NCBI GenBank assembly: GCA_017398585.1
Contig: JAFQFS010000087.1
Location: forward strand, 1 to 59,394
DNA: 59,394 nucleotides
Source of the DNA: Clostridia bacterium
Lineage (GTDB): Bacteria; Bacillota; Clostridia; Oscillospirales; CAG-272
Reading direction: 5' to 3'
In this document: piece by piece, positions 42,941 to 51,439 of the stretch
Layout of the letters: every line of letters begins with the position of its first letter
Numbering within the stretch: position 1 is the stretch's first letter
Notes under the pieces: model-generated
The model's database searches: none
Told to the model about the DNA's origin: nothing
Seen by the model: only the letters and a program-made list of their open reading frames with translations
Made by a program: the position numbers and the translations under genes

Positions 42941-43759
42941 ATGATAACAATAAGAAAACGTCTTTCGCGTCTTGTGATGATGGCTCTGGTACCGCTTCTG
43001 CTGTGCCAGGCCACATCATGCGGCGTAGACGAAAAGAAAGAAGAAAACAACCCGGAAGATCAGCCGGCGGCTGCGGTTACGATTGTTCCCGCGAAGCCCG
43101 GCGTCGGTGTCGGACGAGTGATGCCGGCTGCCGAAGAACCGAATGGTATTATCATCTACATCGACCCCGGTCATGGCTTTATGGACGGCGGTACGGGAGA
43201 TGGAATTCTTGCAGACGGACTTCTGGAAAAAGATGTGAATATGGCCATTGCTCTGAAGCTCAGCGAAGATCTGGCCATGCTTGGTTATACGGCGAAGCTT
43301 ACGCATGATGGAGAAAATCTTCCTCCGGCGGCCGTGAACGATCACATTTTCAATGCGTACGAACGTGCGGATTATGCAAACAGTCTCACCATGGATTATT
43401 TTATTTCGATCCATGTGAACTCCGCCCAGAATCCCGATGCGGAAGGCTCCCGGATCTACTACTATGACAGTTCCAACAAAGTGAAAAAAGTCGGAGGAAC
43501 GGTTGCGGAGCTGATGGGCAAAGCGATTGAAAAGACTCTGCCGGACGATCCCGATCCGGTGATCGTTGACCAGTCACTTGATCCGTACAATGCCTTTATT
43601 CTGTGCAATCAGGTAAATGCCCCGTCCGCGCTGGTGGAGGTAGGCTTCTGTACCAATAAAAACGATGCGCAGAAGATGGTCAGCGAAAACTGGCAGGAAA
43701 AATTCGCCCAGTCTCTGGCGAACGGGATCGACGAATACTTTACGGAGTATGCGGAATAG
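42941..43759 (+). CDS. N-acetylmuramoyl-L-alanine amidase lipoprotein (Amidase_3)
   Basis: The enzyme cuts the bond between muramic acid and the stem peptide of peptidoglycan. The 272-residue product has a signal peptide with lipobox Cys27 (ATSC) and a Glu/Pro-rich linker (about 30-66). The Amidase_3 domain carries zinc ligands His78 in DPGHG, Glu96 and His158 in ISIHVNSA, and a late catalytic Glu in VEVGFCTN. All expected catalytic residues are present. It follows the CapA-like gene and precedes the AEC transporter gene by 20 bp. Confidence 0.95.
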   Translation: MITIRKRLSRLVMMALVPLLLCQATSCGVDEKKEENNPEDQPAAAVTIVPAKPGVGVGRVMPAAEEPNGIIIYIDPGHGFMDGGTGDGILADGLLEKDVNMAIALKLSEDLAMLGYTAKLTHDGENLPPAAVNDHIFNAYERADYANSLTMDYFISIHVNSAQNPDAEGSRIYYYDSSNKVKKVGGTVAELMGKAIEKTLPDDPDPVIVDQSLDPYNAFILCNQVNAPSALVEVGFCTNKNDAQKMVSENWQEKFAQSLANGIDEYFTEYAE

Positions 43760-43779
43760 AAAGGAAGCGACCATATAAC

Positions 43780-44739
43780 ATGCTTTCGAATTTGTCCTAC
43801 AGCATAAACGCGGTTCTGCCGATTTTCCTTCTTGTGGTAGTCGGAGCCGTTCTGAATAAATGGGACAAGGTGAACGCGTCGTTCACCGAGATCGCGGACT
43901 GGCTGGTGTTCAAAGTCGGTCTGCCGATCATGCTGTTTCTGGAAGTGGCGAAAAGCAGGATTTCCGACGGTCTGGATTTCCGGCTGATCGTATTTCTTGT
44001 CATCTCCGTTACCTGCTGTTTCCTGCTTGTGTCGGTTCTGGCCGCACTGCTGATGCGTGACCGGACCAAGCGGGGGGCATTCGTGCAGGGAATGTGCCGG
44101 TCGAACTTTGCGATCCTCGGCGTACCGCTGGCGGAAAACATGTTCGGAACGGCGGGGACACAGGCGATCGCGATTGTCATGCCGTTTGTCATCCTGATGT
44201 TCAATACCTATTCGGTCATTCTTCTGTCGGTCTTTTCGAACAGTGCTGCGCATAAGCTGGATAAGAAGGCGGTGCGCGGTATTCTGAAAAACATTGTGAC
44301 CAATCCGCTGATCATCGGGGTACTGCTCGGACTGCCGTTTATGCTGTTCGAGATCCCGCTCGGAACGGCGTTGAACAAGACCCTGCAGTATCTTTCCAAC
44401 CTGACCACTCCGCTGGCACTCATCAGCCTCGGTGCGAACTTCCGGATGGAAAGCCTGCGCGGACGTCTCGGATATGCGGTTACGGCGGCGGCAGGGAAGA
44501 CCATACTGCTTCCTGTACTGACCGTTACGGCTGCCGCACTGATCGGACTCCGCGGTCCTTCGCTCGGTGTTGTCCTGATCTGCTTCGGCGCACCCACAGC
44601 GGTATCCAGCTACATCATGTCGAAAAAAATGGACAATGACCATGAACTTTCGGCGCAGATTCTGCTTCTGACCACGATGATGTGCATCGTGACCATCTTT
44701 ATCGGAATCTTTATCCTGAAAACTCTGGGATTAATTTAA
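43780..44739 (+). CDS. AEC (auxin efflux carrier) family transporter
   Basis: The 319-residue product is a ten-helix membrane protein of the AEC family. It has AVLPIFLLVVVGAVLNKW at the N-terminus, a broken-helix CRSNFAILGVPLAENMFG segment and the late GAPTAVSSYIMSKKM. In bacteria such carriers often export organic acids or transport malate-like substrates; the substrate cannot be told. It is the last gene of the run that starts at rhaB. A palindromic element follows 15 bp after the stop. Confidence 0.92.
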   Translation: MLSNLSYSINAVLPIFLLVVVGAVLNKWDKVNASFTEIADWLVFKVGLPIMLFLEVAKSRISDGLDFRLIVFLVISVTCCFLLVSVLAALLMRDRTKRGAFVQGMCRSNFAILGVPLAENMFGTAGTQAIAIVMPFVILMFNTYSVILLSVFSNSAAHKLDKKAVRGILKNIVTNPLIIGVLLGLPFMLFEIPLGTALNKTLQYLSNLTTPLALISLGANFRMESLRGRLGYAVTAAAGKTILLPVLTVTAAALIGLRGPSLGVVLICFGAPTAVSSYIMSKKMDNDHELSAQILLLTTMMCIVTIFIGIFILKTLGLI

Positions 44740-44754
44740 CAAATGTGGTTTCTC

Positions 44755-44810
44755 GGGGAAAACCTTTTTAAGGAAAAGGTTTTCCCCGAACCCCTTTCCA
44801 AAACCTTTTT
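44755..44810. repeat. Dispersed palindromic element, half copy
   Basis: The hairpin GGGGAAAACCTTTTT..AAAAGGTTTTCCCC (44755-44787) is followed by GAACCCCTTTCCAAAACCTTTTT. It lies between the AEC transporter stop and the next lipoprotein gene. Confidence 0.9.
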
Positions 44811-44841
44811 GGACTGGAACAAAAATGTGGAGGAATCTTTC

Positions 44842-45474
44842 ATGAAAAAGTACGTGAGCTTGTTTCTGATGCTGACCTGTATTTTGGGATTGATTGGCTG
44901 TGAACAGATAGAAGATATACGGCAGGGTGACAATAAAATGCAATACTTTTTCTCTGCAAAAGTGCTTGAAGTTCATGAAGAATATCTGTTGCTTGAAGTG
45001 TTTGACGTAGGAAACAGTAATCTTTCCGATGGAGCGAAAATTGAGGTTTCAACAGAGGTTGTAGCTGCAACCGGATGTTCGGCGTTTGTAGCAGGGGAAT
45101 ATGCCAGAGTGCTTATGGCATGGAATACAGGAGATAATTCGTCCGGTCGTTTAGAGGCGCTGGCAATTTACAAAATTGATGAAACGGGAATGAATATTAC
45201 CGAGTATACCGAAGAAACAGAAACCGTGCATATGCAGGGTTTGATGGTGGATGGTGTGTTTTATGAAATATTCTATGAACCGATGCCCGGAGAAGTTGAT
45301 GAAAGTGCAATCATTGGATATGTTCAATCATATACAAATACTTTTCCCGATGAAAACGGAGAAACGAATATCAGCCGTGAATTAATTGATGCTCCTTATG
45401 CCAAGGTACAGGGGGGGATTGCCGTATTATATCAAAGTGAATGGCATTTATGTACACCGGAAACTATGGATTAA
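44842..45474 (+). CDS. AT-rich lipoprotein of unknown function
   Basis: The 210-residue product has a signal peptide with lipobox Cys20 (LIGC). The mature part starts with an OB-fold-like segment (FSAKVLEVHEEYLLLEVF...RVLMAWN), resembling DUF3221-type lipoproteins, and then a second domain I do not recognise. GTGGAGGAA precedes the ATG at 44842; an upstream in-frame ATG lies in the palindromic element. Codon use is much more AT-rich than in neighbouring genes, suggesting recent acquisition. No promoter is clear, and a strong terminator follows. Confidence 0.78.
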   Translation: MKKYVSLFLMLTCILGLIGCEQIEDIRQGDNKMQYFFSAKVLEVHEEYLLLEVFDVGNSNLSDGAKIEVSTEVVAATGCSAFVAGEYARVLMAWNTGDNSSGRLEALAIYKIDETGMNITEYTEETETVHMQGLMVDGVFYEIFYEPMPGEVDESAIIGYVQSYTNTFPDENGETNISRELIDAPYAKVQGGIAVLYQSEWHLCTPETMD

Positions 45475-45503
45475 AGGGATTTATAAATATCGGAATAAAA
45501 CAG

Positions 45504-45536
45504 AAAAAACGTGGAGTGCGGATTCCACGTTTTTTT
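45504..45536. terminator. Bidirectional terminator
   Basis: ACGTGGA (45509-45515) pairs with TCCACGT (45524-45530), flanked by A- and T-runs. It serves the lipoprotein gene and the convergent ATPase gene. Confidence 0.9.
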
Positions 45537-45539
45537 GTT

Positions 45540-48299
45540 TTATTTTGTTCTGCAGGCAATCTTACCCGCACATTTCCGGATGGTATCCACAGGGATCACA
45601 GTAAACGCGAACAGTGCACACAGCAGAAGCTCATGACCGTCCAGCGGGACGCAGCGGAACACCTCTCCGCCGAAGTAGATGATCAGCAGCTGAACCGCGG
45701 CGACGACCGGCATAATCAGCAGAAACGCCGCGTTCCGTCGGATGTTTGCGAACAGGTTGATCCGTCCGGTGCGGGTACACATCGCAATTCCGATTCCCAT
45801 GAAAATAAACAGGGCAAAGAACAGCGTGAGGTGATATTCCGCCGATCCGCCGAACATATGCCGCACGGACGGCGAGACGAGGAAAAACATGGAGAGCAGC
45901 ACGGCATAGCTTCCGTTCAGTACGATCTGCCGCACCATCGCACGGTTCAGAATGGGTTCGTCCCGCTTCACCGGAGGACGCAGCATGTATTCGGCAAGCG
46001 CAGGTTCACCGGAGAAGGCAAGGGAACCGAGAGTGTCCATGATGATGTTGACCCACAGCATCTGGATCACCGTCACCGGACGTTCGATCCCGAGCATCGG
46101 TCCGATCACGGAAACTCCGACGGCGGACAGATTCATCGTCAGCTGGAACGTGATAAATTTCCGGATGCTCTCGAAGATCGTCCGTCCGAACAGAACCGCT
46201 TTGGTGATGGAAACAAAATTGTCGTCCGTGATTACGATGTCCCCGGCTTCACGGGCAACGTCGGTGCCGCTTCCCATCGCGAATCCGACATCCGCTGCCT
46301 TGATCGCCGGCGCGTCGTTGATCCCGTCGCCGGTCATGCCGGTCACATGTCCCGCCGCTTTCGCAATCCGCACGAGACGGCTTTTGTCCGTCGGTGTTAC
46401 CCGGGCAATAACACAGATGCACGGCAGAAGTTCGGTCAGTTCCGCGTCGCTCAGCTCTTTCAGAGATTGACCGTCGATCACCACGGATGCACGGTCGCTG
46501 ATATAGCGTGCAATTCCGTGGTTTTTGTCGAAGATCCGGTAATTTTCTGGAAGAATCCCACATTCGCGCGCGATTCCGGCGGCGGTGCGATCGTTGTCAC
46601 CGGTGAGCATGACGACTTTGATCCCGGCACTGCGGCATTCCAGCACTGCGGGAAGCGCTTCCTTCCGCACTTCGTCGCGGAGTACAAACAGGGCGGTAAA
46701 CGTCAGCGGTACCGTTCCGGTAAGACCGCTGTTCTTTATGCTGCCGAACAGTTCTTCCTTTCCTTCCGCCTGAAGCAGGATGCGGCAGGATTGTTCGGAG
46801 TACGACTGAATTTTCTGCACAATCCGCCGCCGTTCTTCTTCGTCAAAGGGACGGGTTTTCCCGTCCGGCGTAAGATAGGACGTGCAGAAGGGTAGAATAT
46901 ACTCGGCGGCTCCGCGAATATAAGCCTTCCCGTTGTATTTTGCGGCGGCATACTTCCGGGCAGAATCAAACGGGATCCGGTCGGAATCCGGCAAAGCCGC
47001 CCGGCGGCTGTTCAGCCCGATGTACGAATGAATGGCGCGTTCCGTCGGATTGAAGACGGTCGAGCAGGCGAGCGCCCCTTCACGGATCCGATCCGCAATA
47101 CCGGAAGGGATGGAAGCATACGAGTTGTATTCGCCGGTTCCTGCGATGATTTTCGAAACGGTCAGTTTGCCCGTTGTTAGTGTTCCTGTTTTGTCTGTGA
47201 AGAGAATATCCACGCTTCCCGCCGTCTCGATTCCAACCAGACGCCGTACCAATACCCCGGATTTCAGCATTTTCTTCATGTTGGAGGACAGTACGACCGT
47301 GATCATCATCGGCAGTCCCTCAGGAACCGCAACGACCACAACGGAGATCGCCATTGTCAGTGCCTGTACCAGTTCACCGGCGGCGAAACGGATGTCCCGC
47401 AGACGTTCCAGTGCAATCGCCGGATTCTGTCCTGCATCGAACCAGAACGCGTCGGCAAGATGAACAGCCGCGACAATTCCGGCGGAGATGTACCCGATTT
47501 TTGAAATCGTCCGTGCCAGTCCGGACAGTCTCATTTTCAGCGGACTGACTTCGGCGTCATCCGCCAGTTCGGTCGCGATGGAGCCGTACATGGTGCTGTC
47601 CCCGACCGCCGTCACCAGCATCACCCCGTCCCCGGATACCACATGGCTTCCGCGGAATACGGCATAACCCGTTCCGGCTTTCATCGGTTCCGTAAGGCCG
47701 CCGTTCCTGCGGAGTTCCGCCAGAATGCCGTCATCCGCCCATTTGCTCACTTCATGGCTTTCGCCGGTCAGCGGCGATTCATCACAGGTGACCGATCCGC
47801 GCAGAAGAATGCCGTCCGCCGGAACCATGTCCCCGGGGAACAGCTGCACAATGTCGTATTTCACGATTTTCGACATCATGCACTCCGCTACCGTCCCGTC
47901 CCGCAGAACGTGACAGGAGGTGTCTCCGAGGGTGGAGTACAGTTTCTCGAATGCAGAACCGGAGGAATGTTCCGATAAAGTTGTGACAAATGCGGAAATA
48001 AACACGGTCAGCGCGATTCCGGCGGATTCCGCCCAGTTCATGTCGGAAAACATAAACGCTGTGTTGACGATGAGCGCGCAGATGAGGATTTTGATGATCG
48101 GATCGTTCAGATTCCGCAGAAACTGTCGGAAAAATCCCGCCTGTTTCTTTACGGTAAGCGTGTTTTCACCGAATTCCTCCCGTGATTTTCGGACCTCTTC
48201 CGCCGTCAGTCCGCAGGAGGCAGAGGGGATTTTCAGCCGCTCCGCCTGTTTTTCCGCGCGTAAATTTCTTCCGGACGTATATTTTAACGTATCGTTCAT
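45540..48299 (-). CDS. P-type calcium-translocating ATPase
   Basis: The 919-residue product is a P2-type cation pump, probably calcium. It has an N-terminal cation-ATPase domain, TGES (178-181) in the actuator, VAVPEGLP (PEGL 326-329, ion site in M4), the phosphorylated Asp369 in DKTGT (369-373), GDGINDAPA and late M6 segment WVNIIMDTLGSLAFSGEP. The C-terminal helices include a hydrophobic block typical of PMCA/SERCA-like bacterial pumps. It exports calcium using ATP. It is monocistronic, convergent on the AT-rich lipoprotein gene, with pepD upstream on the same strand. Confidence 0.93.
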   Translation of the reverse strand: MNDTLKYTSGRNLRAEKQAERLKIPSASCGLTAEEVRKSREEFGENTLTVKKQAGFFRQFLRNLNDPIIKILICALIVNTAFMFSDMNWAESAGIALTVFISAFVTTLSEHSSGSAFEKLYSTLGDTSCHVLRDGTVAECMMSKIVKYDIVQLFPGDMVPADGILLRGSVTCDESPLTGESHEVSKWADDGILAELRRNGGLTEPMKAGTGYAVFRGSHVVSGDGVMLVTAVGDSTMYGSIATELADDAEVSPLKMRLSGLARTISKIGYISAGIVAAVHLADAFWFDAGQNPAIALERLRDIRFAAGELVQALTMAISVVVVAVPEGLPMMITVVLSSNMKKMLKSGVLVRRLVGIETAGSVDILFTDKTGTLTTGKLTVSKIIAGTGEYNSYASIPSGIADRIREGALACSTVFNPTERAIHSYIGLNSRRAALPDSDRIPFDSARKYAAAKYNGKAYIRGAAEYILPFCTSYLTPDGKTRPFDEEERRRIVQKIQSYSEQSCRILLQAEGKEELFGSIKNSGLTGTVPLTFTALFVLRDEVRKEALPAVLECRSAGIKVVMLTGDNDRTAAGIARECGILPENYRIFDKNHGIARYISDRASVVIDGQSLKELSDAELTELLPCICVIARVTPTDKSRLVRIAKAAGHVTGMTGDGINDAPAIKAADVGFAMGSGTDVAREAGDIVITDDNFVSITKAVLFGRTIFESIRKFITFQLTMNLSAVGVSVIGPMLGIERPVTVIQMLWVNIIMDTLGSLAFSGEPALAEYMLRPPVKRDEPILNRAMVRQIVLNGSYAVLLSMFFLVSPSVRHMFGGSAEYHLTLFFALFIFMGIGIAMCTRTGRINLFANIRRNAAFLLIMPVVAAVQLLIIYFGGEVFRCVPLDGHELLLCALFAFTVIPVDTIRKCAGKIACRTK

Positions 48300-48353
48300 T
48301 GTCTTCGTACACCTTCCGAATCATAAATATGCTCCATTATATTCGCGCGGACG

Positions 48354-48390
48354 CAAAAAAAGCACCCGACTTGCAGTAGAAGCCGGGTGC
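48354..48390 (-). terminator. Terminator after pepD
   Basis: On the minus strand GCACCCG (48390-48384) pairs with CGGGTGC (48368-48362), followed by a run of seven T residues. This ends the pepD transcript before the ATPase gene. Confidence 0.88.
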
Positions 48391-48404
48391 CGTTTTACAG
48401 GGAT

Positions 48405-49847
48405 TCAGGCGTTTTTCAGCATTTCGCAGACCAGCTTCCAGACGCGTGCCATCGAAGAAACCGAGAGGCTTTCGTCGGGGGAATGCAGGTCGCGGATGTT
48501 CGGGGCGATGGAGATCATATCCATGTCCGGAACCTTGTTCTTCAGCAGACCGCATTCCAGACCGGCATGGATGCCGAGAATCTGCGCTCTTCTGCCGAAG
48601 AGATTGTAATACGTATCAAGGAACAGCTGCTGAAGGGATGAGCCAACCGTGAAATCCCATCCGGGGTACCGGTTGATGTGTTCAAACGTACCGCCCGCGA
48701 GCAGTGCCGCGCATTCGACGCGGTGTTCCAGATCGTCGATCTTCGACTCAACGGAGGAGCGGGACAGAACCACGATCTCATACGTGTTTTCCGCTTCCGC
48801 CGGACGGATCACGCCGAGGTTGGAGGAGGTTTCCACCAGGCCGGGGATCAGACGGTCCATTTCGTGAACGCCGTTCGGGAGGATCCGCAGCAGTTCGACG
48901 AGTTTCGCGGAGGATTCCGCCGTCAGGAACGCATCGGCAGCAGCAGGGGACAGCGTGACGCAGAACTTTTCGTCATCCGCCGCAAGCTTCGCGCGGATTT
49001 TGGCTTCCTCCGCACGTACCGCCGTTTCAAACGCTGCATAGTCGGATACCGCCGCATCCGCGGAACATTCGCGCGGGATCGCGTTGTCGCGGCTGCCGCC
49101 GGTTATATTGGTCAGACGGATGTCACAGACCTTCTGCGCCGCATAGAGCAGACGTGCAAACGCCGAAATCGCACCGGTGCGTCCGAGATGGATGTCCTCA
49201 CCGGAGTGACCGCCGAACAGTCCGCCGACGGACAGCGTGCAGACGGTGTAATTTTCCGGAACCGGTACGGTTTCGTACGGGAAGTACACATGCGAACGGA
49301 CGCCGCCCGCACAGGAGACGATCGCTTCTCCCTCCGTCGCCGAGTCGAGGTTGATCATCCGGCGGGATTTGACACAGGACGGATCAAACGCACGCATTCC
49401 GGTCAGACCGGTTTCTTCGTCGGTGGTGAACAGGCATTCGAGTTCCGGGCGGGGAAGTTCCGGCGAATCAAGAATTGCCAGCATGACCGCAACGGCAACG
49501 CCGTCGTCCGCACCGAGGGTCGTTCCGTCCGCATGGAGACGGTCACCGTCGAGAAGAAGGCGGATCGGATCGGTCAGAAAATCGTGCTTCGTCGAACGGT
49601 TCGCTTCACATACCATGTCAAGATGTCCCTGCATCATGATCGGCGTACGGTCTTCATAACCGGGAGCCGCCTTCGCACGGACGAACACATTGTTCGCTTC
49701 GTCCATCACGGCTTTGTGACCAAGCGCGGTGACGGTATCGAAAACATACTTCGCGACGGCTTCTTCGTTTCCGGAACCGCGCGGAATGTCGGATATATTT
49801 TTGAAGTAGGCAAATACTTTTTTGGGTTCAAGCTGATTGTAATCCAT
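48405..49847 (-). CDS. pepD: Beta-Ala-His dipeptidase / aminoacyl-histidine dipeptidase
   Basis: This M20-family zinc peptidase cleaves dipeptides in the cytoplasm. The 480-residue product has MMQGHLDMVCEA and GADDGVAVAVMLAI for metal ligands, TTDEETGLTGMRAF with the catalytic Glu pair, and the late HAGLECGLL segment. The lid domain lies about 200-400. Length is normal for PepD. It has a good promoter at 49869-49897 and is monocistronic. Confidence 0.94.
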   Translation of the reverse strand: MDYNQLEPKKVFAYFKNISDIPRGSGNEEAVAKYVFDTVTALGHKAVMDEANNVFVRAKAAPGYEDRTPIMMQGHLDMVCEANRSTKHDFLTDPIRLLLDGDRLHADGTTLGADDGVAVAVMLAILDSPELPRPELECLFTTDEETGLTGMRAFDPSCVKSRRMINLDSATEGEAIVSCAGGVRSHVYFPYETVPVPENYTVCTLSVGGLFGGHSGEDIHLGRTGAISAFARLLYAAQKVCDIRLTNITGGSRDNAIPRECSADAAVSDYAAFETAVRAEEAKIRAKLAADDEKFCVTLSPAAADAFLTAESSAKLVELLRILPNGVHEMDRLIPGLVETSSNLGVIRPAEAENTYEIVVLSRSSVESKIDDLEHRVECAALLAGGTFEHINRYPGWDFTVGSSLQQLFLDTYYNLFGRRAQILGIHAGLECGLLKNKVPDMDMISIAPNIRDLHSPDESLSVSSMARVWKLVCEMLKNA

Positions 49848-49868
49848 AAATACCTCCGTTTTTTCTCT

Positions 49869-49897
49869 ATTATACCATACAGAATCCCGAAAATCAA
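49869..49897 (-). promoter_or_regulatory. pepD promoter
   Basis: On the minus strand TTGATT (49897-49892) and TATAAT (49874-49869) are spaced by 17 bp. Confidence 0.82.
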
Positions 49898-49994
49898 TGC
49901 CGGTGCGGCGATGAAATTTTTACAATATATTATATAAAATTACCTGATTCTGTGGTATAATAAATGCAAAGATATTATGGAAAATGAGGTTACT

Positions 49995-50753
49995 ATGGGA
50001 AAACTGTCTTCACTGATCCGTGCTGCCGGCGGAAAAAAACGATTCAACTCCGCCGTTCTTCTGGCAGCCGGAAACGGATCGCGGATGAACGATGACCGTG
50101 CCAAACAGTTTATCGAAATCCGCGGACTTCCTGTCATGGTGCGGAGCGCGATGGCGTTTGAACAGTCGCCGGAGATCCACGAGATCGTCGTTGTGACGCG
50201 TGCCGCCGACATCGAGGGCTGTACAAAAATTCTCCGCGACCACGGGATCACCAAGCTGACCAGAGTAGTTGCAGGCGGATCGACCCGCCAGGAATCTGCA
50301 AAGCTGGGGTTCGATGCGGTCAATCCCGCGTGTGATTTTGTCGCTATCCACGACGCTGCGCGCTGCCTGATTACCCCGGACAACATCGAAGCTGTGATGG
50401 AAGCGGCGTATGTCAGCGGTGCCGCAGCATGTGCGGGACGGGTCGTCGACACGATTAAAAAGACCAACGGCGCGAACACCATCACCGAAACGATCGACCG
50501 GGAAAACACCTGGCTCGTACAGACCCCGCAGGTCTTCATGGCGGACATGTACCGTGCCGCCGCTTACATGGCAGTCAAGGATCACGTCATGGCAACGGAC
50601 GACTGCATGCTTTGCGAACGTCTTGGCTTCGCGGTGAAACTCGTCGATACCGGACGGTTCAACATCAAGGTGACCTATCCGGATGACATCCTGATGGCGG
50701 AAATGATCCTTGATATCCGCGAAAAAACAGCGAAAGGGAAGGTGGAAGCATGA
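49995..50753 (+). CDS. ispD: 2-C-methyl-D-erythritol 4-phosphate cytidylyltransferase
   Basis: The enzyme activates methylerythritol phosphate with CTP in the MEP isoprenoid pathway. The 252-residue product has the nucleotide-binding LLAAGNGSRM near 22-31, Lys37 of the KQF segment and VAIHDAARCLITPD. An N-terminal extension of about 18 residues (MGKLSSLIRAAGGKKR) precedes the usual start. I chose the ATG at 49995 because TGAGGTT lies upstream; an ATG at 49977 has no RBS. It overlaps ispF by 4 bp. A TATAAT at 49962-49967 is a candidate -10. Confidence 0.93.
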   Translation: MGKLSSLIRAAGGKKRFNSAVLLAAGNGSRMNDDRAKQFIEIRGLPVMVRSAMAFEQSPEIHEIVVVTRAADIEGCTKILRDHGITKLTRVVAGGSTRQESAKLGFDAVNPACDFVAIHDAARCLITPDNIEAVMEAAYVSGAAACAGRVVDTIKKTNGANTITETIDRENTWLVQTPQVFMADMYRAAAYMAVKDHVMATDDCMLCERLGFAVKLVDTGRFNIKVTYPDDILMAEMILDIREKTAKGKVEA

Positions 50754-51220
50754 GGATCGGACATGGATATGACGCACATCGGTTCTGTACCGATAAACCA
50801 CTGGTTCTCGGCGGTGTGACGGTCGAATCGGACGAAGGTCTTCTCGCACATTCCGACGGCGATGTCCTTCTTCATGCTCTGATGGATGCACTTCTCGGCG
50901 CCGCAGGCGAACGCGACATCGGTTATCAGTTCCCGCCGAGCGACAATGCTTACAAAAACATCGACAGCCGCATCCTCCTGCGCGAGGTAGCTGCGATTCT
51001 CGAACGTAAGAACCTGACCGTCGAGTACGCCGATATGACCATCGTCGCACAGAAACCGAAGCTGTCCCCCTACATCGAAGATATCCGCACGTCCGTTGCG
51101 GATGTGCTGGACATCCCGCGCGAACGGGTCAACGTAAAGGCAACAACCGAAGAAAAAATGGGCTTCACCGGCCGCGGAGAAGGAATCTCCGCACACGCCG
51201 TCTGTCTTCTCGCCGAATAA
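50750..51220 (+). CDS. ispF: 2-C-methyl-D-erythritol 2,4-cyclodiphosphate synthase
   Basis: IspF makes the cyclic diphosphate in the MEP pathway. The 156-residue product keeps the metal residues Asp8 and His10 (GYDAH) and His42 in SDGDVLLHAL, and the late NVKATTEEKMGFTGRGEGI segment. The usual GDIG...FPDTD loop reads RDIGYQFPPSD here: Gly55 becomes Arg and Asp63 becomes Pro, while Asp56 and Asp65 are kept. The ATG overlaps the ispD stop (ATGA), the classic ispDF order. Confidence 0.95.
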   Translation: MRIGHGYDAHRFCTDKPLVLGGVTVESDEGLLAHSDGDVLLHALMDALLGAAGERDIGYQFPPSDNAYKNIDSRILLREVAAILERKNLTVEYADMTIVAQKPKLSPYIEDIRTSVADVLDIPRERVNVKATTEEKMGFTGRGEGISAHAVCLLAE

Positions 51221-51253
51221 AAATGCGCCGGAGTCCGGACATCCGACGCATTT
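51221..51253 (+). terminator. Hairpin after ispF
   Basis: AAATGCG (51221-51227) pairs with CGCATTT (51247-51253) just after the ispF stop. The T-run is short, so termination may be partial. Confidence 0.6.
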
Positions 51254-51303
51254 CAGGCAAACGACCGGAAACCGTCCCGATTTCCAACATCCTATATTCT
51301 GAA

Positions 51304-51401
51304 CTTCCGTGGGAAGCCTCCGATCGGAATACTGGGTCAGACGGGTATCCCGTCAGAAACAGTGTATGCATCCGGAACGATTCCGGTCACCGGAGGTTCC
51401 G
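51304..51401. repeat. String of short perfect hairpins upstream of rpe
   Basis: Five small palindromes follow each other in 98 nt: CTTCCGTGGGAAG (51304-51316), TCCGATCGGA (51319-51328), GACGGGTATCCCGTC (51340-51354), CCGGAACGATTCCGG (51372-51386) and CGGAGGTTCCG (51391-51401). The 219-bp gap has no convincing gene; a reading frame through it lacks an RBS and family match. A structured leader RNA for rpe or a pseudogene remnant are both possible. Confidence 0.5.
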
Positions 51402-51439
51402 CAGATCATCTATTTTAAAGAACAGAGCAGGTATCAATT

